Shown here: positions 9,385 through 16,698 of the stretch, one piece after another
How positions within the stretch are numbered: the first letter of the stretch is position 1
Layout: each line of letters starts with the position of its first letter
Position numbers and translations under genes: made by a program
Origin: Fidelibacterota bacterium
GTDB lineage: Bacteria > Fidelibacterota > UBA8477 > JABMPR01
Assembly: GCA_016845065.1 (NCBI GenBank)
Contig: JAERTG010000082.1
Coordinates: 1 to 64,000 of the forward strand
Length of the DNA stretch: 64,000 bases
Reading direction: 5' to 3'
Notes under the pieces: model-generated
Databases searched by the model: none
What the model saw: only the letters and a program-made list of their open reading frames with translations
What the model was told of the DNA's origin: nothing

Positions 9385-12243
9385 TTAACCCTCATCCTTA
9401 TCGAGGTAAAAGAGTTCTTTGCTAGGTGCAAGGGGTCGACCCATCCAAAGCGGTCTTCTCAGTCCTTCAGGATGTGTTTCGCGCTCCTTTGCCCATCCAT
9501 TCCATTTTTTGAAATGAGCGAATGATTTCTCAGTATCAACAAAGACATCACCATACTTCTCACCATCGGCAGGTTTAGAAATAGCTACCTTCTGAAGCCA
9601 ACAATGGGCTCCGGATACGGGGTCGGGTTGCACAGCATGAGTAATATTCTGATGGACACCACCATCACGCCACCAGACCCTCTGGGTATCAGGATCGCTG
9701 GTCTTCCAGGGTTCGACACCTGCCGTAGTTTCCATACGCCATTTGCCATCACCCTCATTGCTGATATTCACCGTATTAGTCATGAACTTATTGCCTTGAT
9801 CCTGTTTACGGCGCCAGCGTCCTATGTGGTGCGAGCAAGCCACAACACTGGGTTTGATGGCCTCCGTAACCCACACTTTATCTACAAACCAGCCAATCTC
9901 CGTTTCGATTTTCAGAAGCTCACCGGTTTGAACACCAAGTTTCTTCGCATCCAGAGTATTTATCCAGATGGGGTTACGGTGGGCAATTTCTGTCAACCAT
10001 TTTGCATTTGCTGAGCGAGAGTGAATATGAGTTGGCAATCTGAAATTGGGTAGAAGTACACATTCATGCCGGCTTTCGTCCATGTGATCCTTATGAACAT
10101 GAGATTTGATATAGCCAGGGATGGCCTGATCTGGATACCCGAAATCAGCTGTGGTCTGAGAATAGAACTCCTGCTTCTTGGAAGGTGTTGGGAAACCACT
10201 GTATTTAACACCCTTGTCTTCTACTCCAACGATCTCCCCATCCTTGAGGACACTTCCATTAGCATTGACAGTGGTATTGGCACTGGCTTCTACTGACATT
10301 TCAGTTTTATTCTTCGAGTACAAACTTGGAACCACATTATATGCTCCATACTTGCGCATATAATCAAGAGCTGAGAGACCCTCTTTTGCAGCCGTCTCTT
10401 TTAAACCTTCAGTATGTTCAAATATGTACTGATAATATTCATCAATAGTGATTTTCTCGCCATCGCGGTAGGGACTCATGAAATGCTTTCGAATTCCCAG
10501 ATCGTCATCCTTATCAATTCGCCAGGACAATTCGATCCAAAACTCATCTTCCTCCCAGACCTCACCAGGATTCACTTCATGTGTGAATTCCACTTCCTTG
10601 CCTTCACGTCTGGCTTTTTCCCGCAGGACAGGTTGACGGAAGGCAATCCACATACCTGAATGGGTTTCATATGAATTGATGTCATGTCGCTCAGGACCAT
10701 GACCCATAGGCAAGACATAATCAGCAAAGAATGCTGTCTCGTTCCAGGTTGGAGTCAGGGCAACATGACAACCAACCGATTCATGATTAGAGAGCATCTC
10801 AATCCATGAAAAGCCATCGGGGTAAGTCCAGACAGGATTAAACACACGTGTAAAATACACATCCATTGAACCTCTCCCATCTTTGATGAGGTGGGGTAGA
10901 ATCTGACTCATTTCGAAGTGATTCAGTGTGTATTCCTTGGGAAAATGAAGTTCATTCCACGCTGGTGGACCAGGAGGCACATCAAAAAATTCCGGATGAA
11001 ACTTGTTCCAGGCACTTGGTGAGGTTCCACCAGGTGTTCCTACAGAACCAGTGAGGACATTGAGGAAGTGCAAGGTACGAGAGACTTGCCAACCCCCTAG
11101 ATTTCCGATGGAAGCGCCACGCCAGACATGGGTAGAAAGTTGTGATCCTGCCGATGCAACGACATGTGCGACTTCAACAATCTGTGAAGCTTCAATCCCA
11201 GCTTCCTTGGCTGCAAATTCTGGGGTGAATTCTGCATAAGCTTCAATGGTTTTCTCTATAAAGGATTCGAAAGTCTGGGGTGCTTCGGGGTGGACAGCCT
11301 TGAGGTATTCATCCCAGTTAACCCAGGTTTCGATGTACTCTCTATCATAGAGACCTTCCTCGAGAATAATCTTTGCCATGGCAAGAAAAACTGCTGCTTC
11401 AGAACCAGGATAGGTCGGCATCCAGTAATCCGCATGTGAGGCAGTATTAGAAAGACGGGGATCCATAACAATGAGCTTGGCACCCTTCATCTTGCCTTCC
11501 ATGATACGCTGCGCATGTGGATTAAAATAGTGACCTGTCTCCAGGTGGGAGCTCGCCAGAAGTATTACCTTTGCGTTAGTGTGATCCGGGGAAGGTCTAT
11601 CATACTTATGCCACATGGCATATCCAGCTCGGGCACCGGCTGAACAGATGTTTGTGTGTGAATTATGACCATCTACACCCCACGCCTTTAGTACGCGTTC
11701 CATATAGCCTTCATGACCAGGTCGACCAACATGGTAAACCACTTTGTCCCGACGCTCAGCCTTGAGTGATTTCTGAATCTTCGCACCAATTTCATCTAGT
11801 GCCTGATCCCAGGAGATCTGCTCCCAGTCTCCTGCTCCGCGTTCTCCTACTCTTTTTAAAGGATACAGAATGCGTTCTGTATCTGTAACCTGATTGATTG
11901 TTGCAGGACCCTTGGCACAATTTCTTCCCCGGGATCCGGGATGGTGAGGATTCCCTTCAAACTTCCGGATCTTGCCATCTTCCTTATCGATGTATGCCAA
12001 TAATCCGCATGCAGATTCACAATTAAAACAGGTCGTGGGAACGATACTATAGCGGCGCTCTTTTTTAACTGGCCATGCTTTTGGATCCAACTCAACAAAA
12101 TTATCCCACTCCTCTGGTTTGGGATATTTATAGAGAGGACGTGGTCCTTCAAGGGCATAGGATTCCGATGAATCTTCATGTTGTGAGATTTTGGGAATAA
12201 CGCCGATTCCTTCAGCAAATTTTTCTATAAACGATCGTTTCAT
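9385..12243 (-). CDS. molybdopterin oxidoreductase (CISM family), cytoplasm-facing; candidate SoeA-like sulfite dehydrogenase or sulfur reductase catalytic subunit
   Basis: A 952-residue DMSO-reductase superfamily protein. A [4Fe-4S] site is formed by Cys72, Cys75, Cys79 and Cys109 (CFNCESAC ... NCAKG), and Cys200 in HTNICSAGARAG is the likely Mo ligand. The Mo-bis-MGD-binding C-terminal domain follows (LLPNFRLPTHIHSRS). There is no twin-arginine signal, the N-terminus being MKRSFIEKFAEG, so the subunit should stay in the cytoplasm, as for SoeA sulfite dehydrogenases and unlike periplasmic PsrA/PhsA/TtrA. It ends a two-gene unit with the fused FeS/NrfD protein 12 bases upstream. Family placement is firm; direction (sulfite oxidation versus polysulfide or thiosulfate reduction) is inferred from neighbours. 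Confidence 0.88.
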   Translation of the reverse strand: MKRSFIEKFAEGIGVIPKISQHEDSSESYALEGPRPLYKYPKPEEWDNFVELDPKAWPVKKERRYSIVPTTCFNCESACGLLAYIDKEDGKIRKFEGNPHHPGSRGRNCAKGPATINQVTDTERILYPLKRVGERGAGDWEQISWDQALDEIGAKIQKSLKAERRDKVVYHVGRPGHEGYMERVLKAWGVDGHNSHTNICSAGARAGYAMWHKYDRPSPDHTNAKVILLASSHLETGHYFNPHAQRIMEGKMKGAKLIVMDPRLSNTASHADYWMPTYPGSEAAVFLAMAKIILEEGLYDREYIETWVNWDEYLKAVHPEAPQTFESFIEKTIEAYAEFTPEFAAKEAGIEASQIVEVAHVVASAGSQLSTHVWRGASIGNLGGWQVSRTLHFLNVLTGSVGTPGGTSPSAWNKFHPEFFDVPPGPPAWNELHFPKEYTLNHFEMSQILPHLIKDGRGSMDVYFTRVFNPVWTYPDGFSWIEMLSNHESVGCHVALTPTWNETAFFADYVLPMGHGPERHDINSYETHSGMWIAFRQPVLREKARREGKEVEFTHEVNPGEVWEEDEFWIELSWRIDKDDDLGIRKHFMSPYRDGEKITIDEYYQYIFEHTEGLKETAAKEGLSALDYMRKYGAYNVVPSLYSKNKTEMSVEASANTTVNANGSVLKDGEIVGVEDKGVKYSGFPTPSKKQEFYSQTTADFGYPDQAIPGYIKSHVHKDHMDESRHECVLLPNFRLPTHIHSRSANAKWLTEIAHRNPIWINTLDAKKLGVQTGELLKIETEIGWFVDKVWVTEAIKPSVVACSHHIGRWRRKQDQGNKFMTNTVNISNEGDGKWRMETTAGVEPWKTSDPDTQRVWWRDGGVHQNITHAVQPDPVSGAHCWLQKVAISKPADGEKYGDVFVDTEKSFAHFKKWNGWAKERETHPEGLRRPLWMGRPLAPSKELFYLDKDEG

Positions 12244-12255
12244 GGTTATTCCCCT

Positions 12256-13866
12256 TTAACTCAATGGAATCAGTTGTGGAACACGTACACGGACGAATTC
12301 TGTGATATAAATACCAGCAGCAGCCAGACCAGCCGCAACAAGCAGCATCATTGGGGTATCAAGTGTATAGAGCATAATTAGCGGAACCAGATTCCCCATA
12401 ATTATGCCGAACATAAAATGTCTGGAGTAGTAACCGGAGACCATAAGTTTGTGGGCCCGTTTGGTGTCCGAAGTAGCATGTGGAGTAATAAACTCAAGAG
12501 CTATCAAGGCGAGATTCACCAGCACTGCCAATTTTAAAATGGTCAGGGTTAATTCTGAGTTGGCATCACCCAGGAACAACCATGCAGCAGAACCAGCAAT
12601 GAGGGCATGTATCAGCATGTGAACTGGAGCAAGGTGACTGGCCCAAAGATCACGACCCTTGGCCTGAGCAAGCAAAAATGCGGTATAGATAGCAGTCAGG
12701 AGAGCCACCGGTGCTGTGAGATTAATGAGGAGGCTTCTGAAACCCAGATCAAAGTAATTGTCTGCTACCAGAGCAGTAATAACAGCACCAAAGACGGTGA
12801 TCAAATAACCGCCTCGAACTAGCCATGAAGACCAATTGGGTCTTAGCAATACATAAAGGAAACGATCAGGACGATCCAGATCCTTCACCAGTAATCCTCC
12901 AGTAAACAGCATAAAGACAATGGCCGTAATGTATCCATTTAACTCCAAAGCTGAATCAGCTGCTGCACCAAACCAGGAGGTCAGAGCAAGGACCAGGAGT
13001 AAGCCGGTTGCCACAGATTTTGTCCAGATATATGCTGGTACTTCCCAGCCCCAGAGGACACCTTTGGCAGGGGAATCATAAACTCTGCGGGTAGCGCTTT
13101 CCTCTTCCGTCTTAATTTCTTCCAGCACCTTATCAATGGCTCGTTGATCCGGTTCTGTTCCATTCTTGGCATGTGATTCGATAGCCATCTGAACCAGAAG
13201 ATCAGCCTGACTTTCCGTACGATTGCTCGTTGCCGCTGCAGGTGCGTGGTGTCCAACCCCGGAGGCTTGTTCACTCCAGATATAATCGTCACGACGCTCA
13301 GCATTTGAGGGTGTGAGCATATCAGAATCACCCTCGATGTAGTACAGGTTTGGAGTCGTGTCTTTCTCAGGCTTACGGGTCACCACATGTTCCATAGCCA
13401 CATAAGATGCAATCTTTGAATGGGCATCATCGAGATCACCCGAAATAATGGCTTCGGTAGGACAGATCACGACACAAGCGGGCTCGTAGCCGCTATCAAC
13501 GCGGTGCGCACAATAGTTGCACTTAGCTGCTGTGTTAGTCTCAGGATCGATATACAAAGCATCATAAGGGCAGGCCTGCATACAGGACTTGCAGCCAATA
13601 CACCGAGCGTTATCAAAATCTACGATACCATCCATGCGAGTATGCAAGGCTGACGTTGGACAGATCGTTGTACAAGGTGCATCCTCACAGTGGTTACAAC
13701 GATGCACAGAAAAGGAGCGACTTGCATCTGGATAGGCACCCTTTTCGATGTATTTGACGTGGGTGCGATTCACACCGATGGCAACATCGTGTTCAGACTT
13801 GCAAGCTACTGTACAGGCATGACAACCAATACACTTGCGATTGTCGATTACAAAGCCATAATTCAT
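12256..13866 (-). CDS. fused electron-transfer protein: four-[4Fe-4S] ferredoxin domain plus NrfD/PsrC-like membrane domain
   Basis: Residues 1-145 hold sixteen cysteines in four clusters (12/15/18/22, 57/60/65/69, 89/92/95/99, 116/119/131/135), the arrangement of DmsB/PsrB/NrfC subunits. A linker of about 120 polar residues follows, then residues 268-535 form an eight-helix NrfD-like quinone-reacting domain (GWEVPAYIWTKS, DLDRPDRFLYVLLRP). In most CISM enzymes these are two separate proteins. With the downstream molybdoprotein this gives a complete three-module enzyme exchanging electrons with the quinone pool. A strong GGGGGAGA ribosome binding site precedes the ATG. Confidence 0.9.
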   Translation of the reverse strand: MNYGFVIDNRKCIGCHACTVACKSEHDVAIGVNRTHVKYIEKGAYPDASRSFSVHRCNHCEDAPCTTICPTSALHTRMDGIVDFDNARCIGCKSCMQACPYDALYIDPETNTAAKCNYCAHRVDSGYEPACVVICPTEAIISGDLDDAHSKIASYVAMEHVVTRKPEKDTTPNLYYIEGDSDMLTPSNAERRDDYIWSEQASGVGHHAPAAATSNRTESQADLLVQMAIESHAKNGTEPDQRAIDKVLEEIKTEEESATRRVYDSPAKGVLWGWEVPAYIWTKSVATGLLLVLALTSWFGAAADSALELNGYITAIVFMLFTGGLLVKDLDRPDRFLYVLLRPNWSSWLVRGGYLITVFGAVITALVADNYFDLGFRSLLINLTAPVALLTAIYTAFLLAQAKGRDLWASHLAPVHMLIHALIAGSAAWLFLGDANSELTLTILKLAVLVNLALIALEFITPHATSDTKRAHKLMVSGYYSRHFMFGIIMGNLVPLIMLYTLDTPMMLLVAAGLAAAGIYITEFVRVRVPQLIPLS

Positions 13867-13920
13867 TATCTAGGTCTCCCCCGTGCTATGAATTTGGAAA
13901 CTCTCATTATTATGTATTGA

Positions 13921-15084
13921 TCAGGCGGATTGCTGGGCAGCATATGCAGAAGCTGCGCATTCATTCTTACCCAGATCCATGGAGGATTGTTCATCATCCT
14001 CTGGATCCAGCCAGCCGGCATTGACCTTGCGAATCTCAGCATACACATCGGGTTGTTTGCGAATGTTCTGCTTGATGAACTCCACAAAATCATCTTCACT
14101 TGAAATGCCATAAATCGCAGCATTACTATCCAGAATATTTTGCAGGGTATCCATGAATACCAGGTTTTCATCTGCTTCCGACCATTCGATGTAGTGACCG
14201 GGTAATATCTGTAGGGTTGGATCCATGGTCTTTATCTTTTGGGTCATGGTTTCATAAAGCATACCTGCCCATTCCACTGCCTTCCCACCCAGATCTGGGC
14301 GACCCAGTGAAACGAGAAAAATGGTATCACCAGAAACCACATAGGTGTCATCAATTATATAACAGGTACTACCTGGTGTGTGACCAGGTGAATGAACTAC
14401 TTTGATATCTGGCCCATTTGGAGAAGCCTTGAACACATCATCATTCTGAACGGCAGTATAGTCAAAGCTGGCACCCATAAAATCTCCGGAGTGTCCAAAG
14501 ACTTTTGATCCCACTGCTTTCGAGATAAAGCGACTACCACTGATATAATCTGCCTGAAGATGAGTTTCAAAGGTCTGGGTGATTTCGCAGCCATGTTCAG
14601 TGGCAAATTCATTATAAAAATCAAGGTTTCGAGATGGATCAAAAATAGTCAACTCACCTTCAGAGATGAGTCCCCAACTCAAGGATGCTTTACCCGGCCG
14701 GATAAACTGCCATACTTCAAAAGCTGCTCCCTCTTCATTGACCCTAACTGGTGCCAGCATGTTGCCCCAGGAAACGATACCCTCTCTTAGGTATCCTACA
14801 TCTTCAAAACCATGATTCTCCAGGATTTCTCCAACATATTGGGCTGAACCCTCTTTAGCACAAACCACTTTGATCTTCTTGTTCCGGGGAACCCTGGCAA
14901 CCGATGCTTCCTCTTCTTCCATAAAATCGAAATATGGAATGTTCAACATATCGACTTTATATGGGCTTTCTACCTGAAAACGCCCAAAGTCTTCCTCATT
15001 CCTCACGTCCAACAGCAGGAAATCGTCCTTCTGTCTAAGCCAGGTAAAAAGTTCATTAGCTGTGTAAGGGGTTAACATAATCAC
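13921..15084 (-). CDS. rhodanese - metallo-beta-lactamase fusion, persulfide dioxygenase (ETHE1)-like
   Basis: Residues 5-112 are a rhodanese domain with active-site loop CAKEGS (Cys75). Residues 120-310 are an ETHE1-like beta-lactamase fold. Its metal motif reads THLQADYISGS instead of THxHADH: His175 is kept, but the second His is Gln177 and the His after Asp179 is Tyr180. His235 (PGHTPGS) and Asp253 (SGDT) are present. Mononuclear iron in ETHE1 is held by the first His, the PGHT His and the GDT Asp, so the iron triad is intact while second-metal residues are lost. Expected reaction: glutathione or low-molecular-weight persulfide plus O2 to sulfite. It starts 10 bases after the interrupted TusA-like gene with a GAGGAG site. 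Confidence 0.85.
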   Translation of the reverse strand: MIMLTPYTANELFTWLRQKDDFLLLDVRNEEDFGRFQVESPYKVDMLNIPYFDFMEEEEASVARVPRNKKIKVVCAKEGSAQYVGEILENHGFEDVGYLREGIVSWGNMLAPVRVNEEGAAFEVWQFIRPGKASLSWGLISEGELTIFDPSRNLDFYNEFATEHGCEITQTFETHLQADYISGSRFISKAVGSKVFGHSGDFMGASFDYTAVQNDDVFKASPNGPDIKVVHSPGHTPGSTCYIIDDTYVVSGDTIFLVSLGRPDLGGKAVEWAGMLYETMTQKIKTMDPTLQILPGHYIEWSEADENLVFMDTLQNILDSNAAIYGISSEDDFVEFIKQNIRKQPDVYAEIRKVNAGWLDPEDDEQSSMDLGKNECAASAYAAQQSA

Positions 15085-15094
15085 TCCTCGTTAA

Positions 15095-15346
15095 TCATTT
15101 CATGCGCTGGATAAAGAAGTGTTTTCCTTGTCCAACCTGCTTTATATCCAGGAGTTTTTGTCCAGAGGCTCTGCACCAGGCCTTGAGATCTGGCTCACTT
15201 CAGGGGTGGGCACTTGAGACTTCAAGTATTTTACCCAATCCCATTCTTCTGATCTTCTGATTAGATCGAATGACTGGCATTCCCATCCCACAGGTACCTA
15301 GTTCAAGTAAGGCATCTGCAGTAAGGTCGGCTCCGGATAAACTCAT
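15095..15346 (-). pseudogene. TusA/SirA-like sulfur carrier with an in-frame TGA at codon 49 (interrupted, or recoded)
   Basis: An ATG directly abuts the DsrE stop (TAA then ATG, no gap). The frame encodes residues 1-48 (LTADALLELGTCGMGMPVIR ... KILEVSSAHP), meets TGA at 15202-15200, and continues as SEPDLKAWCRASGQKLLDIK ... HFFIQRMK to a TGA at 15097-15095, 83 codons in all. The two halves together cover one full TusA-like fold, with the sulfur-carrier Cys19, a central TxPGS-like loop and a C-terminal FFIQ strand, aligning with the intact TusA at 15881-16117. The TGA occupies the conserved Gly of the PGS loop (PGSKNDISAW in the intact copy), so a single GGA to TGA change explains it. No frameshift or other decay is seen. 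Confidence 0.72.
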
Positions 15347-15862
15347 TTACACAAATAGTGATATATCTGCATCTGCTGCAAATTCAAGAAAGCTAGCAGC
15401 GCCACCAAGTTCAACACCATCAATGAAGTCCTCAGTATCAAATCCAAATACATCCATAGTCATCTGACATCCAATCATGCGGACGCCCATTTCTACACAC
15501 ATCTCGCGCAATTCTTCAATACTGGCAACCCCTTTTTTAGCAAAAGTCTTCTTCATAAATGAAGTCGCCATGCTTTCATAGCCAGGAATATTATTCGCCA
15601 GAATATTTGGGATTGGCCATTCGATACTCTGGAAACCTTTAGGGCCAAATGGCATTTTCATAGGCATGGCTGGGTTGGTCTGGGGTGCCACGTTTGCCTC
15701 AATTTTCTTGTTCAACAGGGTCAATCCGTAAAAAGTGAAAAAGACACCTACTTCCATATCCATGGCTGCTGCTGTTGAAGCAAGAAGGAAGGGAGGGTAA
15801 GCCCAATCCAGGGTACCCTGTGAGGCGATAATCGCCAGACGTTTTGGTTTTGGTTCACTCAT
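15347..15862 (-). CDS. DsrE-family (DsrE2-like) sulfur-handling protein
   Basis: A 171-residue protein beginning KRLAIIASQGTLDWAYPPFLLASTAAAMDMEVGVFFTFYGL, the Rossmann-like start of DsrE2/DsrE-like proteins often annotated as peroxiredoxin-family. Cys in MIGCQMTMDVFG is the conserved candidate persulfide-carrying residue. Unlike many DsrE2 proteins no membrane pair is clear beyond the hydrophobic strands. Family members act in cytoplasmic sulfur relay with TusA and rhodanese. It sits 18 bases after tusA, with a GGGAGG ribosome binding site, and abuts the next gene. Confidence 0.85.
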   Translation of the reverse strand: MSEPKPKRLAIIASQGTLDWAYPPFLLASTAAAMDMEVGVFFTFYGLTLLNKKIEANVAPQTNPAMPMKMPFGPKGFQSIEWPIPNILANNIPGYESMATSFMKKTFAKKGVASIEELREMCVEMGVRMIGCQMTMDVFGFDTEDFIDGVELGGAASFLEFAADADISLFV

Positions 15863-15880
15863 AACTACATACCTCCCAGC

Positions 15881-16117
15881 TTATTTCTTCTGAATGAAGA
15901 AGACATATCCTTCATCAGTTTGATCGCTTGTTAAAAGTTCATGACCTGTTCGTGATGCCCAGGCTGAAATATCATTTTTTGATCCTGGATCCGTAGCAAC
16001 CATTTTTAATACCTGTCCACTGTCCATGGCATCAATAGCCTTTTTTGTTTTGATTACGGGCAGAGGGCAATTCAAGCCTTTGCAATCCAATACTTGATCA
16101 AAATTCAATTCACTCAT
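15881..16117 (-). CDS. tusA: TusA sulfur-carrier protein
   Basis: A 78-residue protein with the TusA signature LDCKGLNCPLPVIKTKKAI (carrier Cys in NCPLP), the DPGSKNDISAW loop and a C-terminal FFIQKK strand. TusA proteins carry sulfane sulfur as a persulfide between sulfurtransferases. The copy lies two bases after arsR and directly before dsrE, which points to dissimilatory sulfur transfer rather than tRNA thiolation. A good AAGGAGT ribosome binding site precedes it. Confidence 0.92.
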   Translation of the reverse strand: MSELNFDQVLDCKGLNCPLPVIKTKKAIDAMDSGQVLKMVATDPGSKNDISAWASRTGHELLTSDQTDEGYVFFIQKK

Positions 16118-16119
16118 TT

Positions 16120-16476
16120 CTAGATACTCCTTTTTGTCTCTGGAAAGATGTCCCCGACCTGCATATCACCTGAATCCAGGCTCAGTTTGCAGGAATGCAT
16201 GCATTCCAGAAGTTTGCGGATAAGATCACTGGCCAGAAAGTAGTAAAGCCGTGTGCCCTCCCGACGCGAAGTCAGGATATTGTGGCGTTGCATATATCGT
16301 AGATGCTGGGAGGTAATTGGTTGTGACAAACCAATTTCTCGTTGGATCTCTCCAACATTTCGTTCTCCAGTTTGCAGGTATTCTACGATTCGAAGGCGCT
16401 CAGGATGTCCCAAAGCCTTGAGAACTTTGGAGGCAACTTCGAAAAATGATATATGGTTTACTTCGTTCATGTTCAA
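16120..16476 (-). CDS. ArsR-family winged-helix repressor, probable persulfide or redox sensor of the sulfur operon
   Basis: A 118-residue protein with the ArsR helix-turn-helix (LGHPERLRIVEYL, VGEIQREIGLSQPITSQHLRYM) and wing (REGTRLYYF). Two cysteines, Cys92 and Cys96 in ECMHSCKL near the last helix, are the only ones and could form a thiol switch; the BigR/SqrR-type repressors of sulfide oxidation also use a Cys pair, though at different positions. It is first in the operon and a perfect palindrome sits in its promoter, indicating autoregulation. Metal sensing through these Cys is the alternative. Confidence 0.87.
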   Translation of the reverse strand: MNMNEVNHISFFEVASKVLKALGHPERLRIVEYLQTGERNVGEIQREIGLSQPITSQHLRYMQRHNILTSRREGTRLYYFLASDLIRKLLECMHSCKLSLDSGDMQVGDIFPETKRSI

Positions 16477-16510
16477 ATAAAATACAGCTTATATGACACT
16501 TTAGATCATC

Positions 16511-16538
16511 AATATAGCGTTTTCGCTATATATGTCAA
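16511..16538 (-). promoter_or_regulatory. promoter with embedded operator upstream of arsR
   Basis: On the minus strand TTGACA (16538-16533) and TATATT (16516-16511) form consensus -35 and -10 boxes separated by 16 bases. The perfect palindrome ATATAGCG-TTTT-CGCTATAT (16512-16531) fills the spacer and overlaps the -10. A dimeric repressor bound here would exclude RNA polymerase. Expected transcription start is about 28 bases before the arsR ATG. Confidence 0.8.
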
Positions 16539-16698
16539 GCTGAATATATGCGTTAATTAACCACTGCATGTTGCACATACTTATGGCGATTGATTTTGGC
16601 AAGCAAAAGCTTAGTTTGTAAGGTGCTTTTCATGAGAAAATATACCATTCCCTTACATCACTTATCTCTGTACAACCCTATAAATTTCAGGAGCCCCC

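Noticed and set aside
15095-15346. Selenoprotein reading of the TusA-like gene
   Set aside because: The TGA replaces a conserved Gly, not a Cys, and no convincing bacterial SECIS hairpin follows it. Kept only as a minor alternative.
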